This document shows, piece by piece, positions 8,513-16,107 of a stretch of 64,000 bases of DNA. Position 1 is the stretch's first letter. Every line of letters begins with the position of its first letter. The notes under the pieces were generated by a model. The model ran no database searches. It saw only the letters and a list, made by a program, of their open reading frames with translations, and was not told the DNA's origin. Origin of the DNA: Pseudoneobacillus sp052180215 (GTDB lineage: Bacteria > Bacillota > Bacilli > Bacillales > Cytobacillaceae); the NCBI RefSeq assembly GCF_052180215.1, contig NZ_CP197471.1, forward strand, positions 1,398,001 to 1,462,000, written 5' to 3'. A program made the position numbers and the translations under genes.

Positions 8513-9566
8513 TTTTAAAGTTAATTTTTATAATCCCTGCTTCTTTAGCTGAATTAAACGCTATTAATAGTAGGGGACCGATAACAAATCCTACTATACC
8601 GAGTAGCTTTAAACCTAAGTACATAGCAATTAAAGTAGCTAATGGAGATAGTCCAATTTGACTTCCCATTACCTTAGGTTCCACTGTTCTGCGAATAATT
8701 AATAGTAATGCAGCTAGAATAGCTAATTGTGTTCCTAAGCCAATGTCCCCTGTTAAAAGATGAAATAATGACCATGGGCCAAGGATGACAATAGACCCGA
8801 TAATTGGGATAAAATCAATTACCCATATAATTAATGCCATAACTAGTGCAATATCAGGAGATATGAATAATAACCCAATCAGTGAAGCTATAAATATAAT
8901 TACACTAACCAAAAATTGAGCTTTAAAAAAGCCAGAAATAACGTACGAAAGTCTAGAAGTCATAAAGTGTACTTTATCAGCCGTCTTATCAGTCAAATGC
9001 TGATAAAGTGCTTCTCTAAGTCTTGGTAAGTCTAACAAAAATAAGAATAAAGCAATTAAATATACGATAAAACTGACAAGAAAATTAGGTATATTGGTCA
9101 ATAAAGATTTAACATTGTTAATATTTACATAAGCCATTAAATCATCTTTAACATTTGTCAGGAAACCTTGAACTTGTTTACTGATTTCATCTACAACTTC
9201 CTTAGGTAATTCCTTAACAGCTTTCGTAAGCTTGTCCTCAGCAAGTACCCATGCATTGGAAACTTCAGTTATATAAACCGGCCCATTTTGGATTATTTTA
9301 ATAGCCTCAGTAATTACTTTTGTTGTAATAAAGTAACCAGATAAACCAATAAATAAAAGAAAACATATAAAAATAAGGACAACAGATAATCGTGGACTTA
9401 TTTTGATCCTTTCTTGTACTAGCTTAACTAATGGCTCTAGTAATAACGCTGTTATAAAGGCTAATATAAGTGGAACGGATACTGGTAGAATCAGATAACC
9501 TAAGGTGATCACAACTGCTACTATGATGAGAATAATAATATTTCGACGAGTAATAATTCCAGACAA
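8508..9566 (-). CDS. AI-2E family transporter-like membrane protein (YtvI type)
   Basis: A 352-residue protein of the AI-2E/UPF0118 transporter family: about eight hydrophobic segments, paired N-terminal helices, a long soluble loop (about residues 85-140) and the typical C-terminal motif PKVMGSQIGLSPLATLIAMY. YtvI of Bacillus belongs to this family and is a sporulation membrane protein; which paralogue this is cannot be decided by eye, and the substrate is unknown. TTG 9566 was chosen as start because AAAGGGG lies just upstream; the reading frame itself opens nine codons earlier. This gene is not at this place in the B. subtilis ylb cluster. Confidence 0.75.
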   Translation of the reverse strand: MSGIITRRNIIILIIVAVVITLGYLILPVSVPLILAFITALLLEPLVKLVQERIKISPRLSVVLIFICFLLFIGLSGYFITTKVITEAIKIIQNGPVYITEVSNAWVLAEDKLTKAVKELPKEVVDEISKQVQGFLTNVKDDLMAYVNINNVKSLLTNIPNFLVSFIVYLIALFLFLLDLPRLREALYQHLTDKTADKVHFMTSRLSYVISGFFKAQFLVSVIIFIASLIGLLFISPDIALVMALIIWVIDFIPIIGSIVILGPWSLFHLLTGDIGLGTQLAILAALLLIIRRTVEPKVMGSQIGLSPLATLIAMYLGLKLLGIVGFVIGPLLLIAFNSAKEAGIIKINFKI

Positions 9567-9758
9567 CGTAGAACCCCTTTCAGAAAAGCACATTAAATAA
9601 CTAGAAACTGACTAATAACTATTTTTTTTATAAAAAAGTAACAATTAAATTATATATCGCATTTAATAAAATAAACAGTAAAATCCGATGATTAGCTAAT
9701 AAATCTTTCATAAATCAAACAGTAATCTTATTGTACTTTCGGATGGAAAGGGGTTATT

Positions 9759-10109
9759 ATGTATCATTTCTATCCTGAGAAAACGGAAACTGTTCGCGCT
9801 CTAAAAGAAATCATATTAACTATTGTGGAGACTAATTTAAGCGAGATGCCAAATATTGAACCACACCGACAATATATGGAGGAAGTTTTATCGTCTTTTC
9901 AACGAAAAGTAATTCTCACTAATGGAATATATGTAGAAATGGAGAACAGTCTAATATATATTCAACTTACCGTAAATGTTAGAAGTGTAGACATGTTCAT
10001 GAATGACATTCAAGAACTTCAAAAAAGAATTTATGAAGAAGTAAAGGATATTATAGGTTTTAATGTTTCTTCCATCAATATAAAAGTGAAATATTTAATA
10101 GATGAATAA
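9759..10109 (+). CDS. Conserved hypothetical protein, possibly YlbA equivalent
   Basis: A 116-residue soluble protein with no signal or membrane segment. It has a mixed helical N-terminus and a C-terminal alternating pattern (FNVSSINIKVKYL) reminiscent of Asp23/Gls24-type proteins, but I do not recognise it with certainty. The start follows AAAGGGG with normal spacing. It is a single gene between a divergent ytvI-like gene and a terminator. Its position between ctaG and ylbB is that of ylbA in B. subtilis, which is the only reason for that suggestion. Confidence 0.6.
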   Translation: MYHFYPEKTETVRALKEIILTIVETNLSEMPNIEPHRQYMEEVLSSFQRKVILTNGIYVEMENSLIYIQLTVNVRSVDMFMNDIQELQKRIYEEVKDIIGFNVSSINIKVKYLIDE

Positions 10110-10112
10110 ATG

Positions 10113-10141
10113 AAAAAGACGCAATAATATGCGTCTTTTTT
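10113..10141. terminator. Bidirectional terminator
   Basis: AAAAAGACGCA / TGCGTCTTTTT, an 11-bp perfect stem between convergent genes. Confidence 0.9.
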
Positions 10142-10151
10142 GTATTAGGTA

Positions 10152-10511
10152 TTAAAGTGCAAATTTGTCTAAATGTGATTTTACATCAGAAAGAATTTTT
10201 TCACATTGGGAAACAAGTGCTTTAGGGAAGTTTTCGCCTTCTCCATACTCAACTCCATGTGGATAATAATGTTTGCCTAGTAATGGTTTCATTAATTGAA
10301 TCGTAGCTTTATGTGTGCCAACATCGCCTTCTACTGCATGTCCCATTACACGTAGATAGAAAACGCCTTCTTTAAGTTCAAATTTACGATCGTATGTAAC
10401 TCGTTCATAGTCCCATTGTCCTTCACGAACAAGACCGAAATCACTCATTACTTCATCAATACGGTTTAAATCCGCTTTGATGGCTTCGATGCTAGTGTTC
10501 TCAAATCTCAT
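10152..10511 (-). CDS. YugN-like family protein
   Basis: A 119-residue soluble protein of the YugN-like family, recognisable from QWDYERVTYDRKFELKEGV near residue 30 and GKHYYPHGVEYGE near residue 78. The function of this family is not known. The start was placed at the ATG at 10511 because GGAGGG lies seven bases before it; an upstream in-frame ATG overlaps that site. It is convergent with the preceding gene and divergent from ylbB, and is not part of this region in B. subtilis. Confidence 0.8.
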   Translation of the reverse strand: MRFENTSIEAIKADLNRIDEVMSDFGLVREGQWDYERVTYDRKFELKEGVFYLRVMGHAVEGDVGTHKATIQLMKPLLGKHYYPHGVEYGEGENFPKALVSQCEKILSDVKSHLDKFAL

Positions 10512-10718
10512 TATAAGTCCCTCCATCATACACGCTATATTAAGCGTACCCTTTTATATCTCAAGTTTAATAATAGTAGAAAAATGTTGAAGTTGCAACG
10601 TCTAACAATATCATTTTAAAATCGTTTAATTTTATAGGCGGATAGGAAAGACAATTAAAGGGTATCCTACTTTAGTGTTAAGAGGCATTCTTCATAGAAC
10701 ACTATTAGGAGGTAAGGT

Positions 10719-11156
10719 ATGGATACGATTCGTGATATTATGACTGATGATGTTGAGTGTTGTACATTATTAGATAATGTGTTTGAAGTTGCAACTAAAA
10801 TGAAGGAATGGAATGTTGGTGCCATTCCCATTGTCGATGGAGAGACTCTTGTAGGGATGATAACGGACCGAGATATTGTTGTCCGTGGAGTGGCTGAGAA
10901 ACACCCAGGATCGACTAAAGTGGAAGATATTATGAGTGAAGAGCTAATTACAGTTACAGCTGAAACTACTACTAGAGAGGCAGCGCAAATTATGGCTAAG
11001 CACCAAATTCGCCGCTTACCAGTAGTTGAGGGAGACAACAGACTAGTTGGTATTGTAGCTCTTGGTGACTTTGCAGTACGTGATCTCACAGATGATCAAG
11101 CTAAAAAAGCTTTATCAGAAATATCGGAACCAGGATATAATGGACTTCAACATTAA
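10719..11156 (+). CDS. ylbB: CBS-domain protein YlbB
   Basis: A 145-residue protein made of two tandem CBS domains (about residues 1-58 and 70-130). Each has the ending pattern of CBS repeats, GMITDRDIVVRG and GIVALGDFAVRD, which often binds adenine nucleotides. No other domain is present. AGGAGG is seven bases before the ATG. It is a single gene closed by a strong terminator. Role unknown; the name follows position and size relative to B. subtilis ylbB. Confidence 0.88.
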   Translation: MDTIRDIMTDDVECCTLLDNVFEVATKMKEWNVGAIPIVDGETLVGMITDRDIVVRGVAEKHPGSTKVEDIMSEELITVTAETTTREAAQIMAKHQIRRLPVVEGDNRLVGIVALGDFAVRDLTDDQAKKALSEISEPGYNGLQH

Positions 11157-11189
11157 AAAAGGCGCCTCTGGCGCCTTTAAATTTTTTTT
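11155..11189 (+). terminator. Terminator after ylbB
   Basis: GC-rich stem AAAGGCGCC / GGCGCCTTT with a three-base loop, followed by eight T. Confidence 0.93.
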
Positions 11190-11292
11190 GACGAATCTTG
11201 TATTTACTATCTAACAATGCAATTAATGATGATATAATAATTTATAACTATCATATATTGAAGATAGAGAGTAAAAGAGAGGAGGGCAACCT

Positions 11293-12363
11293 CTGCGCGG
11301 ACTTATTCGAATATTAATTTTAGTAGCAGTATTTTTAACGGTTGGTTTTTATGTAAGCTTCAGTCAGGATGGAGAAAACGAAGCTTTAATTCAGAATGAA
11401 CAGCCCACCTCAGAAGTTGATAGCTCCCTTCAAACCAATCCTCAAGATACGAACTACTCTTCTCAAAATAGACCAACAGAAGGAATATCTGTCTTAATAG
11501 GGAAAGATATTAAAGCAATGGAACAATTGTTAGGGAAACCAGCAAGAATTGATCCTTCTTATTATGGTTACAAATGGTATATATATAATGCTGAATATGA
11601 TCAATATGTACAAGTAGGAGTAGAAGATAATAAAGTAGTAACTATTTATGTGATTGGTAAGGATATTGATGCCGCACCATTTAAAATTGGCCAGCCAATA
11701 GAAAAAATATTTTCTACTGTTTTTATTGAGACGAATATTAACATTGATTTGGACAACAGCTCCTATCGATTTGAATTAAATGATACAGATGTTAACATGA
11801 GGCCATTAATACAATTAGATAATATATTTGCTGAACTATATTTCGATAAATTTACTGGAAAGTTGTCTAGTGTACGTTTTATAGATCCATCTACGTTGAT
11901 AAAACAACGTCCATATGAATTAGTGTACCGAGGAGAATTACTTGAGCCTAAACCAATTTTGGAGACGGAATGGGATGCTATTGAAAAAGCAACGGAACGG
12001 CAAATCTTTGATCTAACCAATATTTTACGGATAAGACATAAATTAGAGCCTGTCCTATGGGATGATGAGACCTCAAAGGTTGCACTAGGTCATAGTAAGG
12101 ATATGTTTGAGACTACTAACTTTTCGCATACCTCTGAAAAATATGGTGAATTATCTGATCGGTTAAAGACAGCCAATGTGGTTTATCAACTGGCAGGTGA
12201 GAATATTGCCGCAAATTATATTGATGCACCTGCTGTGGTAGAAGGATGGTTAAATAGTAAAGGGCATCGAGAAACTCTCCTTAGTGAAGAATATACACAT
12301 CTCGGTGTGGGTGTGTACCACAAATACTATACACAAAATTTTATACAAAAATGGGAAGAGTAA
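11293..12363 (+). CDS. ylbC: Exported CAP-domain protein YlbC, apparent CTG start
   Basis: The product has an N-terminal hydrophobic segment (LIRILILVAVFLTVGF), a CAP-associated middle region (about residues 70-215), and a C-terminal CAP/SCP domain (about 230-350) with ALGHSKDMFETTNFSHTS, AGENIA and GWLNSKGHRETLL. The first ATG (11518) would remove the membrane segment. Upstream in the same frame, CTG 11293 is preceded by GAGGAGGG with a six-base gap and gives 356 residues, close to my recollection of about 346 for B. subtilis YlbC. No ATG, GTG or TTG lies near that ribosome site, so CTG is the likely start. The function of CAP proteins in bacilli is unsettled. Confidence 0.87.
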   Translation: MRGLIRILILVAVFLTVGFYVSFSQDGENEALIQNEQPTSEVDSSLQTNPQDTNYSSQNRPTEGISVLIGKDIKAMEQLLGKPARIDPSYYGYKWYIYNAEYDQYVQVGVEDNKVVTIYVIGKDIDAAPFKIGQPIEKIFSTVFIETNINIDLDNSSYRFELNDTDVNMRPLIQLDNIFAELYFDKFTGKLSSVRFIDPSTLIKQRPYELVYRGELLEPKPILETEWDAIEKATERQIFDLTNILRIRHKLEPVLWDDETSKVALGHSKDMFETTNFSHTSEKYGELSDRLKTANVVYQLAGENIAANYIDAPAVVEGWLNSKGHRETLLSEEYTHLGVGVYHKYYTQNFIQKWEE

Positions 12364-12390
12364 AGGAGCTATGAACATAGCTCCTTTTAA
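12362..12390. terminator. Terminator after ylbC
   Basis: AAAGGAGCTAT / ATAGCTCCTTT stem followed by T-rich bases; it also borders the convergent gene ending at 12387. Confidence 0.85.
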
Positions 12391-12743
12391 TTTATTACAT
12401 CATATCGTAAAAATTGAAATTCATTTTCTTGCCAATTTCCGTAGAGGCGGACAAAATTACCTGATTTGAGTTTAACTGATTCATTGCTTTTTCTGTATGG
12501 AGTAATTCTCTTTACAGGTATCGTTTTTGTTTCGGTTTTTAACTGAATTTCCATAACTTGAATAAATCGATGATAGTAAAATCTTTTCTTTGTGACGGTT
12601 AACTGTAGAATTTCACCTGTGACGATTGCCTCTTCATGAAGGTTATTTAAGTTGTTCCATTTTTTTTCATATTCTTTTAGCTCTTTTCTTGATAACCAAT
12701 AAAAATAGAATAGTATTGCCGGAATAAGAATAGCCGTTACCAT
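12387..12743 (-). CDS. Hypothetical single-pass membrane protein
   Basis: A 118-residue protein with one N-terminal hydrophobic segment (residues 1-17), a charged helix and a beta-rich soluble part. I do not recognise a family. AGAGGA precedes the ATG. It is convergent with ylbC and absent from this position in B. subtilis. The reading frame is clean and uses codons like its neighbours. Confidence 0.6.
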   Translation of the reverse strand: MVTAILIPAILFYFYWLSRKELKEYEKKWNNLNNLHEEAIVTGEILQLTVTKKRFYYHRFIQVMEIQLKTETKTIPVKRITPYRKSNESVKLKSGNFVRLYGNWQENEFQFLRYDVIN

Positions 12744-12878
12744 ATTTTTTCCTCTATTCAGCAGATTTAGGATGAAATTGTCTTTGGGTCTAAAATGAAT
12801 TGTCTTTTCAGTTTATATGAATGTTGAAGCTTTCTATAACTAAAAAAAATTGTCCTTCTTTATATTATCATTTACAAA

Positions 12879-13050
12879 GGCTCTTTTCTAAAACTTTGTT
12901 GCTTTTCAAATTTATTAAAAGGGATTTCTCAGTGCAGAATGATAAAATTCGTATAGAAATCAGGAAAAGAGCTGTTCACTTTTCAAGAAAAAATATAAAA
13001 ATCCGGCTTTTGGGATTTTTACCAAAACCACAATTTATACGAAAACAGTC
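12879..13050 (+). mobile_element. MITE copy 1 (type A), 172 bp
   Basis: The left end GGCTCTTTTCTAAAAC and right end CGAAAACAGTC are imperfect inverted repeats. Flanks TTTACAAA (12871-12878) and TTTAAAAA (13051-13058) match at 7 of 8 positions, as an 8-bp target duplication would. An internal AAAAATCC/GGATTTTT hairpin lies near the right end. A spurious reading frame crosses it. Confidence 0.85.
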
Positions 13051-13163
13051 TTTAAAAAGTTTGAATCGAGAATTACGCAAACCTGATGGTCTAACTTTCA
13101 CATTTCTTTGGCTATTTTCATATCCTATCTTAGGCGCAACCTAAATGATTTGAGGTGAAAATA

Positions 13164-13583
13164 ATGACTTCCAAAAAACTTCATCCCAATGTTGTGAAAT
13201 TTAAGGAATTTGTAAGGCAAAATCCTAAAATCATAAAAGAGGTTAGAAGCGGTAATGTTTCTTGGCAAGAATTGTATGAAGACTGGTATTTGCTTGGTGA
13301 GGATGACCCAAGATGGGAAAATTTTAGTCATTCTGGAGAGAAAAAGGATAAAAATAAAGATACCTCCGAAAATACAGAAGAGAAAAAGTCAGACTGGATG
13401 GGTCAATTATTTGGTTATTTAAAAACGATTGATGCCAATCAAATGCAGCAGCATATAAACCACGTTAGTCAAGCAATCGGCGCCGTTCAAGGGCTGTTGT
13501 CTCAGTTTCAAACACCATCTCAACCAAGTAATCGAAACCAAACAGGACAACCGTCCCATCCATTTTCTTTTCGAAAAGATTAA
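13164..13583 (+). CDS. ylbD: YlbD, putative spore coat protein
   Basis: A 139-residue basic, polar protein beginning MTSKKLHPNVVKFKEFV, with the YlbD-family segment GNVSWQELYEDWYLLGEDDP near residue 35 and a glutamine/proline-rich C-terminus. YlbD is annotated as a coat protein in Bacillus spores, though evidence for function is thin. The ATG at 13164 is used because GAGGTGA is correctly placed before it; an upstream GTG overlaps that site. ylbE follows 19 bases after the stop, so the two form a pair. MITE copies lie on both sides. Confidence 0.85.
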   Translation: MTSKKLHPNVVKFKEFVRQNPKIIKEVRSGNVSWQELYEDWYLLGEDDPRWENFSHSGEKKDKNKDTSENTEEKKSDWMGQLFGYLKTIDANQMQQHINHVSQAIGAVQGLLSQFQTPSQPSNRNQTGQPSHPFSFRKD

Positions 13584-13602
13584 TAAGGGGGTAAATTCGT
13601 AG

Positions 13603-13842
13603 ATGAGGACAGAAATAATGGAATACCTTCAGGAAAAGAAAGATTTAAAAGAATTTATTAGGCAACAGCCAATATGGTATAGGAAATTAGGTAGAAATCC
13701 ACATGATTTACAATCATTTGAAGTCGCATCCCTCCATTATTTTAGGAAAACAATTCCTGATCATGTAGAAAAATTTTCTAACAGTGTTCAAATGGCCTCT
13801 ATGATGATGCATATGTTTCAAGCAATGAACCAAACTGAATAA
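13603..13842 (+). CDS. ylbE: YlbE-like family protein
   Basis: A 79-residue protein, the usual size for YlbE. Family features include RQQPIWYRKLGRNPHDLQSFE near residue 23 and a methionine-rich C-terminus. Function unknown. TAAGGGGG precedes the start; an internal ATG five codons later is also possible. It is co-oriented with ylbD at 19 bases and probably co-transcribed. Confidence 0.85.
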   Translation: MRTEIMEYLQEKKDLKEFIRQQPIWYRKLGRNPHDLQSFEVASLHYFRKTIPDHVEKFSNSVQMASMMMHMFQAMNQTE

Positions 13843-13902
13843 TTTTTTACTTGCTTTCTTTCATGAATGGAGAAAGCTTTTTAAAGTTTAATGTTCGAGT
13901 AA

Positions 13903-14073
13903 AGTTGTTTTCGTATAGATTGGATTTTCGTAAAAATCCCTATAGCCGGATTTTTACAGGCTCTCTAAAAAAGTGCCCAGCTCTTTTCTTAATTCTCATA
14001 TGAGTTTAAAACCCAATATTGTGAATTGCCTATTTATTAGTTAGAAAAAGCAACAAAGTTTCAGAAAAGAGCC
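13903..14073 (-). mobile_element. MITE copy 2 (type B), 171 bp
   Basis: Ends AGTTGTTTTCG and GAAAAGAGCC are inverted relative to each other. The flanking octamer TCGAGTAA is perfectly repeated at 13895-13902 and 14074-14081. It contains a 10-bp hairpin GTAAAAATCC/GGATTTTTAC. Orientation is opposite to copy 1, so the pair brackets ylbD-ylbE. Confidence 0.92.
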
Positions 14074-14127
14074 TCGAGTAAAATTAGTGGGATTAGTAAA
14101 CAATACAGGCAAAAGGAGTGATGAATA

Positions 14128-14547
14128 TTGAAGAAGATTGCTCGTATTTGTATCTTCCTCATGACTTTACCTTTAATTGCCTGTCAGCAGGATCTTCCTA
14201 AACCTGAGTCAAAAAGCAATGATATGCAAAAGGGGAGGGTAATCGTAGCATCTGCAATGGTTGAACCCAATAAAGATCCATTTATGGTAAAGCACTATAT
14301 TAAAGGGAATGAAGTATTTGTTGAATGTATGATAAGGAACTTTTCCTTTAGAAAGTCTGAAAATAAAAATGTTCAAACGGGAAAAATGCGAGTCTATATA
14401 GATGGAAAAATGAAGCAGGAGGTTGAATCAGCTGCATTTGTTCTAAGGGATTTAAGAAAAGGAAACCACCGTATAGCCCTTGAGCTAATTAATCATAATG
14501 GTCAAAGAACAGCATTAAAAAAAGAAATAATTATCACTATACCATAG
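14128..14547 (+). CDS. Hypothetical lipoprotein
   Basis: A 139-residue protein with a lipoprotein signal peptide (basic start, hydrophobic core, lipobox LIAC with Cys19). The exported part is basic and beta-rich (about residues 38-139), with alternating strands as in immunoglobulin-like folds. I do not recognise the family. Translation starts at TTG 14128, six bases after GGAGTGA; an ATG inside the ribosome site is out of frame. It stands alone between MITE copy 2 and ylbF and has no counterpart that I know in the B. subtilis ylb cluster. Confidence 0.65.
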   Translation: MKKIARICIFLMTLPLIACQQDLPKPESKSNDMQKGRVIVASAMVEPNKDPFMVKHYIKGNEVFVECMIRNFSFRKSENKNVQTGKMRVYIDGKMKQEVESAAFVLRDLRKGNHRIALELINHNGQRTALKKEIIITIP

Positions 14548-14640
14548 GAATTTATTTTTGTAAGGTCAATCCATAGTCAATCAATACGCTTGCGCTTTTT
14601 GTTCATCATGTTAATATTAGTAATGGAGGTGGCGAAAAGC

Positions 14641-15087
14641 ATGCTTGCTACAACTGAACGAATTCTATTGCTTGACCAAGCAGAGGAATTAGCGAAGATG
14701 ATCTTACAATCAGATATTGTAGAGCAATATCAGATTTGTTTATATAAATTACAATCCAATAAAGAAACACAGGGGAAAATTAAAAACTTTGTTCGTATGA
14801 AAGATCGATACGAAGAGGTCCAACGTTTCGGAAAATATCATCCGGATTACAAGGTTGTTATGGGGCAAATTAGAAATATAAAGAGGGAAATGGACTTAGA
14901 TGAACTGGTTGCTGAGTTTAAAATCGCGGAAAACGACCTTCAACAATTGTTAGATGAAGTAAGTATGATTGTTGGTAAATCTGTTTCTAGTCATGTTAAA
15001 GTCCCAACTGGTAACCCTTTCTTTGATAGTTCATCAGGATGTAGTACTGGTGGATGCGGTTCTGGTGGAAGCTGTGGCTGCTCATAA
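14641..15087 (+). CDS. ylbF: YlbF, Y-complex protein (RNase Y specificity, YlbF-YmcA-YaaT)
   Basis: YlbF forms the Y complex with YmcA and YaaT, which binds iron-sulfur clusters and steers RNase Y cleavage; it affects competence, sporulation and biofilm formation. The 148-residue helical protein has the YlbF/YmcA core (RFGKYHPDYKVV near residue 60, NIKREMDLDELVAEF near 80), the motif VKVPTGNPFFD and a C-terminal cysteine cluster CSTGGCGSGGSCGC suited to cluster binding. ATG 14641 follows GGAGGTGG; the longer open frame from 14590 would add a non-conserved extension. ylbG lies downstream. Confidence 0.93.
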   Translation: MLATTERILLLDQAEELAKMILQSDIVEQYQICLYKLQSNKETQGKIKNFVRMKDRYEEVQRFGKYHPDYKVVMGQIRNIKREMDLDELVAEFKIAENDLQQLLDEVSMIVGKSVSSHVKVPTGNPFFDSSSGCSTGGCGSGGSCGCS

Positions 15088-15206
15088 GAACTTATCCTTA
15101 ATGCAAGTCTTGCCTACAAATGGTAAGACTTTTTTTAATATATTGAAAAATGCTCTGTACATATGCTAGACTTATTAAAACAACGAGTTTTAAAGGAGTA
15201 TGTACG

Positions 15207-15482
15207 ATGTTTGGTCAACGCCAAGGTATAATCGTTTGGCTTCACTCTCTTAAACAAGCCAAAATGTTAAGAAGATTCGGAAATGTACATTTCGTTTCGA
15301 AAAGATTAAAGTATGTTGTCATCTATTGTGATCAAGTAGATGTAGAGCAAAACATTGAAAAACTTCAAGCTTATTCCTTTGTGAAGAAAGTAGAACCGTC
15401 GTACAAACCATTTTTAAAAATGGAATATGAAAATTCATCGCCGGATAAAGCAAAAGAATATGACTATAAGATGGGTATTTAA
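15207..15482 (+). CDS. ylbG: YlbG (DUF2129) protein
   Basis: A 91-residue member of the DUF2129/UPF0298 family (RQGIIVWLHSLKQAKMLRRFG near the start, KYVVIYCD near residue 40, PSYKPFLKMEY near 70). Function unknown; the family usually lies next to ylbF. The ATG at 15207 follows AAAGGAG; the frame is open further upstream but without a ribosome site. It ends just before a strong terminator. Confidence 0.9.
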   Translation: MFGQRQGIIVWLHSLKQAKMLRRFGNVHFVSKRLKYVVIYCDQVDVEQNIEKLQAYSFVKKVEPSYKPFLKMEYENSSPDKAKEYDYKMGI

Positions 15483-15484
15483 AT

Positions 15485-15510
15485 AAGGAGGGATTTCCTC
15501 CTTTTTTTTA
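15485..15510 (+). terminator. Terminator after ylbG
   Basis: AAGGAGG / CCTCCTT stem with a five-base loop and a T run. Confidence 0.88.
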
Positions 15511-15512
15511 TG

Positions 15513-15547
15513 GGAAAAAACCCATTCATAGAAGTCAGAATGGGTTA
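15513..15547 (-). terminator. Terminator of the minus-strand gene 15564-15953
   Basis: On the minus strand AACCCATTC / GAATGGGTT forms a 9-bp stem ending in six T. Confidence 0.85.
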
Positions 15548-15563
15548 TAGCTCAGTATTTTTT

Positions 15564-15953
15564 CTATTTTAGCGCTGGTATATAATGGTTTAATCTTAAA
15601 ATGGCTATCACATATTGATAAAATAAGGCAAGTTCTTTAAACTCATTTGAAGGCTTAATCGTAATTTCAATGATTTCTTTTTGTAATTCATCAGCTAATT
15701 CTTTAAATAAATCAAAACGTTTATTTGGAGTTATGTGTGGATTAGGGATCCCTTCTCTACAAATATATAGAGCTTGAAATTCTCCAACATCAGTAGGTTT
15801 CATTACAGCAATAAGTGATGTAACCTTTCTCCCTTTGACATCCGTATGAAAAGCCATCATGTGTGCTAATCGATGCTGATTGTTTTTTGTTAGTTCTATT
15901 AATTCATATATATCCGAATATCCTTCGCCTAATTCAATAAATCTTTGTATCAT
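15564..15953 (-). CDS. Conserved hypothetical protein (DUF7147-like)
   Basis: A 129-residue soluble protein beginning MIQRFIELGEGYSDIYELIEL. I recall this opening from a small Bacillus family that has sometimes been mislabelled methylthioribose kinase; nothing in the sequence looks like a kinase (no nucleotide loop, too short). Function unknown. The ATG at 15953 follows GGAGGA; the frame is open upstream without a ribosome site. It lies opposite to ylbG and divergent from the gene at 16108. Confidence 0.7.
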   Translation of the reverse strand: MIQRFIELGEGYSDIYELIELTKNNQHRLAHMMAFHTDVKGRKVTSLIAVMKPTDVGEFQALYICREGIPNPHITPNKRFDLFKELADELQKEIIEITIKPSNEFKELALFYQYVIAILRLNHYIPALK

Positions 15954-16107
15954 TTCTATGTCCTCCAAAAATATAGTACGGTAATAGTTTATCATGTAAA
16001 ATGGTGAAGTAAATATGCCTTTTAGTAGCACATTTCTAAACATACTCCTTTTTATGACGAAAAAAAGAATAGAAGTAATTTTTACATCAACCCAAAGGGG
16101 AAAAATA

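Noticed and set aside
12821..13144. A 107-codon open frame on the plus strand
   Set aside because: It runs through MITE copy 1 and has no ribosome site; related peptides appear in the minus-strand frame of copy 3, which shows that it is element sequence and not a gene.
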